Shown here piece after piece: positions 55,765 to 63,516 of a DNA stretch of 64,000 nt. Below the pieces are notes generated by a model. It did no database searches, had not been told where the DNA came from, and worked only from the letters and a program-made list of their open reading frames with translations. Made by a program: the position numbers and the translations under genes. Within the stretch, counting starts at the first letter, position 1. Each line of letters starts with the position of its first letter. Source of the DNA: Lichenicoccus roseus (GTDB taxonomy: Bacteria; Pseudomonadota; Alphaproteobacteria; Acetobacterales; Acetobacteraceae); the NCBI RefSeq assembly GCF_005844085.1, contig NZ_VCDI01000002.1, forward strand, positions 248,001 through 312,000, given 5' to 3'.

Positions 55765-56865
55765 ATGAGTACCGATGACAGCTCGAAGACGCCGGGCCCG
55801 CGCGACAAGACTCCACGCGCCAAGGCCATGGCCGTGAAGGCTGGGGGACGCCGGACAGCGGGAACCGGCAGGAGCGGCTCCGCCGCGCGCACCACCCGGA
55901 CTGGTAAGACATTTGCGACGGCCTCGGCCGCTGCCAAGAAGCCCGGCAGCAAGTCTGCGACAGCGCGTGGCGGTTCGAGCCGGACCGCCGCCGCCAAGAC
56001 GTCGACCCGGGCTACCGTGAAGGCGCCGGCGAAACGGACAGCGAAAGCGACCGCGACCCGCGCAGCTACCAAGCGCTCGACGACGACGGCGAAGCGCGCG
56101 GCTACGACCACGAAGCGTGCGGCTACGACCACGAAGCGTGCGACTGCAACCCGGGCAGCACCTGCCCGCAAGACCGCTGCTACCAAGACGGCGCCGCGGA
56201 AGACCTCCACCACCCGGACTGCAACCGGCAGGACCGCTACGACCAGGACCGCCTCGACCAGGACTGGAACGGGTAGAAGTGCAACGGCGCGGACGGCTAC
56301 GGCGCGGGCAAGCGCGACCAAGACCGGAACCAAGCGGACTGCCGCTCGCACATCGACCCGCACAACCAAGACTGCGACGACGCGGAAACCGGCACGCACA
56401 GCCAAGACGGCAACCTCGCGTACGAGCAAGCGCACGGCGAGCACTACGACGCGTGGCACCACGGCGCGTAAGCCGCGTGCTGCCGCAGCGGCCCGTACGG
56501 CAACCACGCGGGGGGCTGCTTCCCGCAAGAGTCCCGAGCGTGCCAGCACGACCCGCAAGGCCAAGGCCTCCAACGGACGTAAGGCAGCGACTACGACCGC
56601 GACACGCAAGCCTCGTGGCACGGCATCCGGCGCTTCGGGTAGCGAACCGCGTGCCTCGACGTCGCGAAGCGACGCGGCGGTCAAGATGCGGCGCTCGCCG
56701 AGTGCGACCACACGCAAGCAGGCTGCCGAGACGCTGCGAGGCGGATCCCCAGGCCGCCGCGGTCGCAAGGAGGTCTCCAGCGAGACGCCTGATACCGATA
56801 CCGATCTGGTTGACGAGGTCCACGAGGGCGAGGTCTTCGCGAACGAGCATCTCGACAACGAGTGA
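55765..56865 (+). CDS. Histone H1-like, Lys/Arg/Thr/Ala-rich protein
   Basis: A 366-residue, highly basic protein made almost wholly of Ala, Thr, Lys, Arg and Ser, with a short acidic tail (TDTDLVDEVHEGEVFANE). Motifs such as KRAATTT, KTAPRKTST and TTRKPART recall the C-terminal tails of eukaryotic histone H1 and bacterial H1-like proteins that compact DNA. It has no folded domain. It most likely binds nucleic acid, but this is from composition only. AAGG precedes the ATG. Flanked by a candidate promoter and a strong hairpin, it looks monocistronic. Two long antisense frames are shadows of its low complexity. Confidence 0.75.
   Translation: MSTDDSSKTPGPRDKTPRAKAMAVKAGGRRTAGTGRSGSAARTTRTGKTFATASAAAKKPGSKSATARGGSSRTAAAKTSTRATVKAPAKRTAKATATRAATKRSTTTAKRAATTTKRAATTTKRATATRAAPARKTAATKTAPRKTSTTRTATGRTATTRTASTRTGTGRSATARTATARASATKTGTKRTAARTSTRTTKTATTRKPARTAKTATSRTSKRTASTTTRGTTARKPRAAAAARTATTRGAASRKSPERASTTRKAKASNGRKAATTTATRKPRGTASGASGSEPRASTSRSDAAVKMRRSPSATTRKQAAETLRGGSPGRRGRKEVSSETPDTDTDLVDEVHEGEVFANEHLDNE
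56091..56153 (+). repeat. Tandem 21-bp repeat inside the H1-like gene
   Basis: GAAGCGYGCGGCTACGACCAC occurs at 56091-56111 and 56112-56132, with a degenerate third copy at 56133-56153, encoding the KRAATTT units. Such repeats may change number by slippage. Confidence 0.7.
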
Positions 56866-56885
56866 CAGGCTGAGGTGAAGCCGAG

Positions 56886-56917
56886 ATCCGGCCGGGCATG
56901 GAAGTGTCCGGCCGGAT
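56886..56917. terminator. Hairpin between the H1-like gene and flgN
   Basis: A perfect 10-bp inverted repeat, ATCCGGCCGG (56886-56895), 12-base loop, CCGGCCGGAT (56908-56917), 20 bases after the H1-like stop and 62 bases after the convergent flgN stop. It may end transcription in both directions. Confidence 0.6.
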
Positions 56918-56979
56918 TGCGGTGCTTGGCCGGGCCGCTCCAGTCTACGGTGGGCTCGGCCGGCTTATCACCTTAACCA

Positions 56980-57360
56980 TCAGGCGCGTGCATTGAGCGC
57001 AAACGGTGATTCGCTCCGGGTGTAGCGTTGGCTGCCCTGTGCTCCATACCGTCCTTCCGGAGCTTGATCCCGGGCCGCTTGCGCCAGCAATGACAGGATG
57101 CGGCGTTGCACCGTCATGGCGCGCTCCAGCAATCTACGGTTCTCCGCCGCAGCGGCGCGGAGCAGGGGAGCCAGGCTCCCTAATTCTGGATCCGGCTGCG
57201 GAGGTATCGGTTGCGACGACCAGGCCCGGTCGAACAACTCGATCGCATGCTGCTTGTCGGCAAGCAGCGCAGCCGCCGCCGGCAGATCGAGCCGGCGCAG
57301 GACGCAATTCTCTGCCTCCAGAACGTCGAGCAACTGTCTGGTGGCCGGTAGCGGGCTCAA
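56980..57360 (-). CDS. flgN: FlgN-like flagellar chaperone (putative)
   Basis: A 126-residue, mostly helical protein downstream of flgJ in the flgI operon. FlgN proteins deliver hook-filament junction proteins FlgK and FlgL to the export apparatus; this protein has their size, a leucine/alanine-rich helical pattern (LLDVLEAENCVLRRLDLPAAAALLADKQ) and the position where alphaproteobacterial flgN-like genes are found. No invariant motif proves it. The start is TTG 57360, overlapping the flgJ TGA as TTGA; no alternative start fits. Confidence 0.55.
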   Translation of the reverse strand: MSPLPATRQLLDVLEAENCVLRRLDLPAAAALLADKQHAIELFDRAWSSQPIPPQPDPELGSLAPLLRAAAAENRRLLERAMTVQRRILSLLAQAARDQAPEGRYGAQGSQRYTRSESPFALNARA

Positions 57361-57680
57361 CTCTTCTTCTCCTGCATCTTCAGCATCTGGGCATAAACCG
57401 GCGCTGCCAGGCCAAGACCACCGCGTTGCTCCACCGCCTTCGCCATCTCCGTCACGAGCATCGGCTTGAAGTTCTGTTCGCCCACTCCGCCACCAAACTC
57501 ACCTTGCGTCGTGTCGACGGTGGAGAACATCGGCTCGAGCATCTGCCCGATCGCCATCGCCTCGAAATCCTTCGCCGCTTTCCACACCCGCGGGTCTACC
57601 GCTTCGGACTTGGGGGTGATGGCCAGGCCCGCGGTCGAGGCGCCTTCGCCAACTGCTGGTGTTCCGCTGCCAGTTGTCAT
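57357..57680 (-). CDS. flgJ: Rod-binding protein FlgJ (no muramidase domain)
   Basis: A 107-residue rod-binding domain (DPRVWKAAKDFEAMAIGQMLEPMF; QNFKPMLVTEMAKAV) that helps the flagellar rod cross the cell wall. The peptidoglycan hydrolase half of E. coli FlgJ is absent, as usual in alphaproteobacteria (CheL/FlgJ type). Its ATG overlaps the flgI stop as ATGA, and its stop overlaps the flgN TTG. Confidence 0.88.
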   Translation of the reverse strand: MTTGSGTPAVGEGASTAGLAITPKSEAVDPRVWKAAKDFEAMAIGQMLEPMFSTVDTTQGEFGGGVGEQNFKPMLVTEMAKAVEQRGGLGLAAPVYAQMLKMQEKKS

Positions 57681-58780
57681 CGCACCACCAGATCGGCCTG
57701 CAGAGCCCCCGCTGCCTTGATCGTCTGCAGAATGCTGATCATGTCGCGCGGGCCGACGCCGAGGGAGTTGAGACCGCTCACCAGGTCACGCAGGCTCGGT
57801 CCGTTCTCCAGGATCCCGAGCCGCTTGCCCGCACCGGTATCCACCTGGACGCTGGTCCGGGGCACAATCACCGTCTTGCCTCCGGAAAGCGATCCCGGCT
57901 GCGATACTTCCGGCGTCTCGGCAACCTGGATGGTAAGGTTGCCCTGGGCGATGGCCACCGTGCTGATATGGACGTTGTCTCCCATCACGATGGTTCCGCT
58001 CGCCTCGTCGACGACGACGACCGCCGGGCTGTCCGGCTCGACCAGCATGTCCTCGATCTGCGATAGCGTGCCGACGACATCGCGTCCGCTGAGCGCCAGC
58101 ACGACCGTCCTGGGGTCCGTGGCGCGCGCGACCGCCTGTCCAAGACCCTTGTCGATCACCGCGGCGATCCGCTCCGCCGTGGTGAGGTCGGGGTTGCGAA
58201 GCGACAGGTGCATGTCGGTGCGCGCACTCAGATCGACAGCGACCTCGCGCTCTACCGTTGCGCCATTGGCCATCCGTGCGCTGGTCGGAATGTTGCGCGT
58301 CACCGATGCTCCGGCGCCCTTGGCGGAAAACGCACTTGTCACCAGTTGTCCCTGTGCGACTGCATAGACTTCGCCGTCCGCAGACATCAGCGGTGTCACC
58401 AGGAGTGTGCCTCCCGACAGATCGGTCGCGTCCCCGACCGCCGAGACGGTGACGTCGATCCGGCTGCCGCCGTGGGCAAAGGCAGGCAGATCCGTCGTCA
58501 CCATGACTGCCGCGATGTTCTTGGTCTGGAGCTTGGCCTCCTGGTCGCGGATGTTCACGCCGAGCCTCTCGAGCATGCTGATAAGCGACTCACGGGTGAA
58601 GACGGAGTTGCTCAACCGGTCGCCGGTGCCGTTCAGTCCGACCACCAGGCCATACCCGATCAGCTGGTTGCTGCGGATACCCTCGAAGTCGGCGATATCC
58701 TTTATGCGTACTTGCTCGGCGCCGGCGGGCCGGGCCGCAAGCACGATCAGCAACAGGAAAAGTAGGCGCGCGAGCAGCAT
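57677..58780 (-). CDS. flgI: Flagellar P-ring protein FlgI
   Basis: A 367-residue periplasmic protein forming the P ring around the flagellar rod in peptidoglycan. A signal peptide (LLFLLLIVLAARPAGA) precedes RIKDIADFEGIRSNQLIGYGLVVGL, the family hallmark, and the C-terminal SLRDLVSGLNSLGVGPRDMISILQTIKAAGAL is intact. First gene of flgI-flgJ-flgN. fliX is divergent across about 136 bases. Confidence 0.96.
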   Translation of the reverse strand: MLLARLLFLLLIVLAARPAGAEQVRIKDIADFEGIRSNQLIGYGLVVGLNGTGDRLSNSVFTRESLISMLERLGVNIRDQEAKLQTKNIAAVMVTTDLPAFAHGGSRIDVTVSAVGDATDLSGGTLLVTPLMSADGEVYAVAQGQLVTSAFSAKGAGASVTRNIPTSARMANGATVEREVAVDLSARTDMHLSLRNPDLTTAERIAAVIDKGLGQAVARATDPRTVVLALSGRDVVGTLSQIEDMLVEPDSPAVVVVDEASGTIVMGDNVHISTVAIAQGNLTIQVAETPEVSQPGSLSGGKTVIVPRTSVQVDTGAGKRLGILENGPSLRDLVSGLNSLGVGPRDMISILQTIKAAGALQADLVVR

Positions 58781-58916
58781 GCGGATCCTTGGCGATACTC
58801 TTCTTCAATGCCGAGCATGCCTGGTAAGTACGAAGAAACTCTCAACGACCGAGCCGGCTTCGAAATGATAGGATGAGGCTCTGGGCGCCGACTGTCAGGC
58901 CATGGGGAACAATCCG

Positions 58917-59378
58917 ATGTCGATTACGGCCATTGGCGCCGTCGTGCCGCCGCCTGAAGCATCCTTGCAGACCCGCCAGGGCGCTCGGCTCGGCCCGGAT
59001 TTCGCGGTGGTTGCAGAACCGCCCCTGGTACAGCGAGCGGGCAACGACGCCACCGCACGCGCGACGGTTGCGTTGGCGGGAAGCATGTTGGCACTGCAGG
59101 AAATCGGGCCCCCGCATCAGGGGGCCGGACGGGTCACCGATCGTGAGGCCCGCCGGCGGGGACGGGACGTGCTGGCCGCCCTGGCCGCCATCCAGCGCGA
59201 TCTGCTCGATGCTAGTGATGCGGAGGCGGCTCTCCTGCGGCTGCGAGCGTCACTTTCCGATCTTCCGGAAGCCGAGGATCCTGGCCTGGCCGGCATCCTC
59301 GTCTCGATCCGCCTGCGCGCCGGCATCGAAAGCATCCGGCTTGGCCGGCTGACAGCAGCCCACCGCCCGCTCCTGTGA
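58917..59378 (+). CDS. fliX: Flagellar assembly regulator FliX
   Basis: A 153-residue alphaproteobacterial protein. FliX couples completion of early flagellar structure to FlbD activity in Caulobacter; it would do the same here. The C-terminal conserved block RGRDVLAALAAIQRDLL to GILVSIRLRAGIESIRLGR matches the family. I chose ATG 58917, since GGGGAA lies 8 bases before; an ATG 15 bases upstream is possible. It is divergent from flgI and precedes dksA, as in Caulobacter. Confidence 0.88.
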   Translation: MSITAIGAVVPPPEASLQTRQGARLGPDFAVVAEPPLVQRAGNDATARATVALAGSMLALQEIGPPHQGAGRVTDREARRRGRDVLAALAAIQRDLLDASDAEAALLRLRASLSDLPEAEDPGLAGILVSIRLRAGIESIRLGRLTAAHRPLL

Positions 59379-59405
59379 CCGAACGGTGACGACCGGCTTC
59401 TTCTC

Positions 59406-59434
59406 TTGGCGCGGGCCTTCCGTGTGGCTATAAG
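59406..59434 (+). promoter_or_regulatory. Candidate promoter for dksA
   Basis: TTGGCG (59406-59411), a 17-base spacer and TATAAG (59429-59434) match 4 and 5 of 6 consensus positions. The ATG of dksA lies about 105 bases downstream, leaving a long leader. Confidence 0.45.
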
Positions 59435-59538
59435 CCGCGCGGATCTGCCAGATCACGGCGACGTGCGCGGGGTCATGGCCATCGGTTGAACTGCTGACGG
59501 GGCATCGGCCCCGGGCTAGCGTGTCTTTAGGGTCGGCG

Positions 59539-59955
59539 ATGATGATCACCTTGCCTCCAGACTACAGGCCGTCCGACGACGAGGATTTCATGAATCCCGT
59601 CCAGACCGAGTATTTCCGGCTGAAGCTGCTCAAGTGGCGGGCGGAACTCCTGAAGGAGGCCGATGGCACCCTCGCCAGCCTGTCCGAGGGTGGTATCCAC
59701 GAGGCTGATATAACAGACCGGGCTAGCGTCGAGACCGATCGCGCACTGGAGCTCAGGACCCGCGACCGGGCGCGCAAGCTGATCGCCAAGATCGGCCTTG
59801 CCCTGCGCCGGGTCGAGAACGGCGTCTACGGCTATTGCGAGGAGACCGGTGAACCTATCGGCCTCAAGCGTCTCGAAGCCCGGCCGATCGCGACGCTGTC
59901 GATCGAGGCCCAGGAGCGTCACGAACGCATGGAAAAGGTGCATCGCGACGACTGA
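59539..59955 (+). CDS. dksA: RNA polymerase-binding transcription factor DksA
   Basis: A 138-residue coiled-coil protein that binds the secondary channel of RNA polymerase and works with ppGpp. A helical hairpin (KLLKWRAELLKEADGTLASL, with DRASVETDRALELRTRDRARKL) carries the acidic tip, followed by YGYCEETGEPIGLKRLEARPIATLSIEAQERHE. Only one cysteine remains of the zinc finger, as is usual in alphaproteobacterial DksA. Start at the first of two adjacent ATGs; a GTG at 59521 is less likely. Confidence 0.93.
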   Translation: MMITLPPDYRPSDDEDFMNPVQTEYFRLKLLKWRAELLKEADGTLASLSEGGIHEADITDRASVETDRALELRTRDRARKLIAKIGLALRRVENGVYGYCEETGEPIGLKRLEARPIATLSIEAQERHERMEKVHRDD

Positions 59956-59962
59956 AAGGTCG

Positions 59963-59999
59963 GGCGGCTGCGCTCCCCGGGGGCAGGACCGCAGCCGCC
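59963..59999. terminator. Bidirectional hairpin between dksA and flgH
   Basis: GGCGGCTGCG (59963-59972), 17-base loop containing CCCCGGGGG, CGCAGCCGCC (59990-59999): a perfect 10-bp inverted repeat placed between the convergent stops of dksA and flgH. Symmetric position suggests that it serves both genes. Confidence 0.6.
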
Positions 60000-60010
60000 G
60001 GCTGCTCCGG

Positions 60011-60733
60011 TCAGAACGGCAGCACGATGTCCATGAGCTGCTGGCCGTAGCGTGGTGTCTGCAGGTCGGTAAGTTGCCCCTTGCCGCCGTAGGAGATCCG
60101 GGCCTCGGCCATGCGGTCGTGCGTCACGGTGTTGTCGCTGGCGATATCCTGCGGCCGTACGATGCCGCTCACCTGGAGCACTCGCAACTCGCTGTTCATG
60201 CGGACCTCCTGGCGCGCGGCTACCACCAGGTTCCCGTTCGGCAGCACCTGGGTGATCGTGCCAGCCAGGCGAAGCGTCATGGTCTCGTTCCGCTTCAGGC
60301 TGCCCGTTGCAACATTGCTGTTGTTGCTGTTGGTCGACAGCGATCCTGCGCCGGTCACCTTCGAGATGATCTTTCCCTTGATGCCGAACAGATTGGGGAT
60401 CGCCATGGCTTCGCTGCCTGCCCGGGTGGCAGTGGAATTGTTCTCGAAGTCGGCGTTGTCGGTCAGCTCGACCAGGATAGTCAGCAGATCGCCGACCTGA
60501 GCCGCCCGCTGGTCCCGGAAGAAGGCCCGGCTACCGGGTCGCCACAGGCTGGCCACCTGAGTAGGTGCCTGTTCCGGCGCAGGCATCGGCATGCTGAGCG
60601 GCTTGTAGTCGCGTGCGACCGTTGGATCCGTGATGGCGGTCATCGCCGGTGGCCGCCCCAGGTCGGACAGCCGCGAGAGTGCGCCGCAGCCGGCAGCCGG
60701 CAGCAGCAGAAATAGCAGCAGCAGCCGGATCAC
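60011..60733 (-). CDS. flgH: Flagellar L-ring protein FlgH
   Basis: A 240-residue outer-membrane lipoprotein forming the L ring. Lipobox LPAAGC gives Cys16; the core has SRAFFRDQRAAQVGDLLTILV, NLFGIKG, and ISYGGKGQLTDLQTPRYGQQLMDIVLPF. The GTG start overlaps the flgA stop as GTGA. Last gene of flgF-flgG-flgA-flgH. Confidence 0.95.
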   Translation of the reverse strand: MIRLLLLFLLLPAAGCGALSRLSDLGRPPAMTAITDPTVARDYKPLSMPMPAPEQAPTQVASLWRPGSRAFFRDQRAAQVGDLLTILVELTDNADFENNSTATRAGSEAMAIPNLFGIKGKIISKVTGAGSLSTNSNNSNVATGSLKRNETMTLRLAGTITQVLPNGNLVVAARQEVRMNSELRVLQVSGIVRPQDIASDNTVTHDRMAEARISYGGKGQLTDLQTPRYGQQLMDIVLPF

Positions 60734-61776
60734 GGGCCGGAGCTCCCCGGCTCGAATGCTACAGACTGGGCCGGTTCGCGCAACGAGGGCAGGGAGGATG
60801 ACGGGGGCAGGCCGCCCTGCGCCGATGCCAGCATGACAGGCGCGGCTCCAGGATCGACGCGCGCCAGTCCTGGGCCGATCACCTGCGCCACCAGCACCGC
60901 GCGGGAGCTGCTGTTGAGGATGTGGATGCGGTCGTCGAGCGCTCCGCCATCGATCGCCTCCCCCTGCATCGTCAGCGTAAGACCGGCGCCCTCGATACGC
61001 AGCAGGACTGGCATCCCCCGTGAAACCAGAAGCGGCCTGGTCAGCGCATCGTGGGTGATCAGCGAGCCGCCGATCATCTGGTGCCGCAGCGCCATCCCGA
61101 TGGCATCTGTCGACACCAGCACCAGCCGTTCGCTCACCAGGCGACGCCGGACGCGGATCGTCCGGAGATCCTGGAGCCCGATGACGCTTCCGGCCGCCAG
61201 CGGATGCGACAGCACCGGAACCTCGACCAGTTCCTCGGCGGTGCCGGCGATGCGAAGCCGGACAGGCTCGGACCCCGGGGTGTCGAACGCCAGTTGCGCA
61301 ATGAACTGGCCATTGCCGTTGTCGTAGGTGAGGGATTCGATGTCCGGCAACCCGCTGAACTCCGCCGGCACCAGCGGAGCCATGAAGTTGCTTACCGAAA
61401 GTTCGCTGTCGGCTGGGGCGCCTAGGCCAACCAGGGCGGCCTGGATGACAGGAAGGATCTGTTCCCGAGGAACCTGGCGGCCCCTCCGCTCGACGATGAC
61501 GCTAGGGGAGCTGTCGCCGGGCTGCCAGTCGACGCTGAACTGGCCTGCTATCGCGACGAGTTGCGCCTTTGCGATGACGATCCGCTGTCCGGCGGCCGGG
61601 GCCGGGCCGATCGTGCAATCCTGACCGGGCTCGAGACCGGAGAACAGGTCCGAAAGCCTGACCGTATCCGAGTGCAGGCTGACAACGAGGCGCGGTTGGG
61701 CAGCCCGTCCGTGATCCGCCGGCGTGATTGCCACCAACGCGACGGCAAGCATGACAGGGAGCCGGTGGACCCTCAT
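60730..61776 (-). CDS. flgA: Flagella basal body P-ring formation protein FlgA
   Basis: A 348-residue periplasmic chaperone for FlgI ring assembly. A signal peptide (residues 1-25) precedes a long N-terminal region and the C-terminal SAF-type domain (LAAGSVIGLQDLRTIRV to GMPVLLRIEGAGLTLTMQGEAI). It is longer than the E. coli protein but similar to alphaproteobacterial ones. Start at ATG 61776, one base into the flgG stop; a GTG one codon earlier gives a GTGA overlap. Confidence 0.9.
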   Translation of the reverse strand: MRVHRLPVMLAVALVAITPADHGRAAQPRLVVSLHSDTVRLSDLFSGLEPGQDCTIGPAPAAGQRIVIAKAQLVAIAGQFSVDWQPGDSSPSVIVERRGRQVPREQILPVIQAALVGLGAPADSELSVSNFMAPLVPAEFSGLPDIESLTYDNGNGQFIAQLAFDTPGSEPVRLRIAGTAEELVEVPVLSHPLAAGSVIGLQDLRTIRVRRRLVSERLVLVSTDAIGMALRHQMIGGSLITHDALTRPLLVSRGMPVLLRIEGAGLTLTMQGEAIDGGALDDRIHILNSSSRAVLVAQVIGPGLARVDPGAAPVMLASAQGGLPPSSSLPSLREPAQSVAFEPGSSGP

Positions 61777-62561
61777 CACTTGAGGTTGGTCAGGGTCTGC
61801 ATGAGATCATCGGACGCCGTGATGACCTTGCTGTTCATCTCGTAGGCACGCTGTGCCGTGATCAGGCTGGTGATCTCGGTCACGACGTTGACGTTCGAAC
61901 CCTCTACGAAGCCCTGCATGACGCTGCCGAATCCCGCGGCACTCGGATTGCCGTTGGTCGGACTTCCCGAAGCCGTCGTCTGCAGCAACAGGTTGTCGCC
62001 CTGCGCATCGAGACCCGCCTCGTTCGGAAATACCGCAAGCTGGATCTGTCCGACAGTCGATGCGGCAGTCTGCCCGGCGATCGTCACCTGAACCTGACCC
62101 GAGCCATTGATGGTGACGCTCTGCGCATTGGCTGGCACCGTAATCCCGGGGGCTACGGAATAGCCGTCGGACGTCACGATCGTGCCGTCAGCGGCCAGTG
62201 CAAACGTTCCGTCACGGGTGTAGGCGGTATCCCCGGACGGCAAGGTAACCTGGAAATAGCCGTTGCCCTGGATTGCCAGGTCGAGGCTGTTGCTGGTCTG
62301 CTGCAGCGTTCCCTGCTCGCTGATGCGATAGATCGCGGCGGTCTTGACGCCGAGGCCGATCTGCGCACCCGACGGCACAACCGATCCGCTATCGGAACTG
62401 TTCGAACCTACGCGGCGTAGGTTCTGATACATCAGATCCTGGAACTCTGCCCTGCGCCGTTTGTACCCAGTTGTTGTCATGTTCGCGATGTTGTTCGATA
62501 TGACCTCCACGTTGGTCTGCTGTGCCTGCATCCCGGTGCCGGCAATATCAAGTGCGCGCAT
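61776..62561 (-). CDS. flgG: Flagellar distal rod protein FlgG
   Basis: A 261-residue rod protein. The N-terminus has the rod/hook consensus GTGMQAQQTNVEVISNNIANMTTTGYK and the C-terminus VNVVTEITSLITAQRAYEMNSKVITASDDLMQ; the length is canonical for FlgG. It lies 38 bases after flgF and overlaps flgA. Confidence 0.96.
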   Translation of the reverse strand: MRALDIAGTGMQAQQTNVEVISNNIANMTTTGYKRRRAEFQDLMYQNLRRVGSNSSDSGSVVPSGAQIGLGVKTAAIYRISEQGTLQQTSNSLDLAIQGNGYFQVTLPSGDTAYTRDGTFALAADGTIVTSDGYSVAPGITVPANAQSVTINGSGQVQVTIAGQTAASTVGQIQLAVFPNEAGLDAQGDNLLLQTTASGSPTNGNPSAAGFGSVMQGFVEGSNVNVVTEITSLITAQRAYEMNSKVITASDDLMQTLTNLK

Positions 62562-62599
62562 GTCCTACTCCTGCCTGCCGACCGATGCGCTGAGCCTGC

Positions 62600-63340
62600 T
62601 CAACTCTGCGTCTGGGTAATCTTGTCGATGCTGTTCTGCTGGCGCTCATTCTCGCTCTGCACGAACTGCGTCACGAACTGGAAGTCGCGCTCGGTCTGCA
62701 TCATGGTGGTGAGCTCCGAGATCGGCTGCACGTTGCTCGACTCGATGGCACCCTGGACGATCTTTGGCTGAGCGACCGGCTGCGGCGGGACTGTGCTGCG
62801 GAACAGCTTGCCTCCCTCCGGCGTCAAGCCATTGAGGTCGGTCACGTCGACGACCCCGACCTTGCCGATCTGGCCGCTGGCGCCACTGATGGTCCCGTCG
62901 GCCGCGATCTGTATCTTGCTGTCTCCCGGCGGTAGCTGAATCGGGCTTCCGCCGCTATCGAGCAGGCTGTTGCCTGCACTGTCGACCACCGTGCCGTCTG
63001 CCTGCAGGGCAAAGCTGCCGGAGCGGGTCAACCGTACGCCTGACGGCGTCTGGACCGAGAAGAAGCCGTTGCCGCCTAGTGCTAGATCGAGTGGGTTGCC
63101 GGTCTGGGTAAGCGACCCTGCGGTGTGATCGCGATAGGTCGCCCGGTCCTGGGTGAAGGCAAGGACACGGCCGCCGGGCGCGACGTCGGTATCCTTCTGC
63201 GAGACGAGGTAGTCGCTGAACAGGACGCGCTCGGTCTTGTAGCCAGCGGTGTTGGCGTTCGCCATGTTGGACGCAATAACATCCATCGTGCGTTGCTGGG
63301 CATCCAGCCGGGACAGCGCGATGTAGGTTGGATTTTCCAT
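62600..63340 (-). CDS. flgF: Flagellar proximal rod protein FlgF
   Basis: A 246-residue rod protein with the N-terminal signature LDAQQRTMDVIASNMANANTAGYK and C-terminal SNVQPISELTTMMQTERDFQFVTQFVQSENERQQ. It is the first gene of the leftward rod/ring operon and is divergent from fliL. AGGTCTCATC precedes its ATG. Confidence 0.95.
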   Translation of the reverse strand: MENPTYIALSRLDAQQRTMDVIASNMANANTAGYKTERVLFSDYLVSQKDTDVAPGGRVLAFTQDRATYRDHTAGSLTQTGNPLDLALGGNGFFSVQTPSGVRLTRSGSFALQADGTVVDSAGNSLLDSGGSPIQLPPGDSKIQIAADGTISGASGQIGKVGVVDVTDLNGLTPEGGKLFRSTVPPQPVAQPKIVQGAIESSNVQPISELTTMMQTERDFQFVTQFVQSENERQQNSIDKITQTQS

Positions 63341-63516
63341 GATGAGACCTTTCGCGAGGCCTCATCCTGCTCCGTAAACCCTACCAAATGGTTAGCGGGC
63401 GCCGATCCGGGTGGGGAACGACTACACACCAGTTCTTAACCTGTCGGGCGCATGCTTCGGAAACCAGCGGAACGGCCTCAGGCCTTGCTGTTCGCGATCA
63501 TCCCAGGAAGGCAGTG
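63341..63516. promoter_or_regulatory. flgF / fliL divergent promoter region
   Basis: A 176-base AT-richer gap expected to hold both promoters. It contains CTAACCAT on the minus strand (63395-63388) and TTAACC on the plus strand (63436-63441). Each resembles half of a CtrA site (TTAA-N7-TTAA), but no complete site is present. I see no clear sigma-54 motif. Confidence 0.4.

Noticed and set aside
55737-56858. Two long antisense frames (about 370 codons each) on the minus strand across the H1-like gene
   Set aside because: They mirror the low-complexity plus-strand gene, give Val/Ala/Arg- or Gly/Arg-rich nonsense, and lack ribosome binding sites and family motifs.
56973-56980. TTAACCAT, a perfect half of a CtrA site
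   Set aside because: It lies between convergent genes with no partner TTAA at the required spacing, so it has no promoter to act on.
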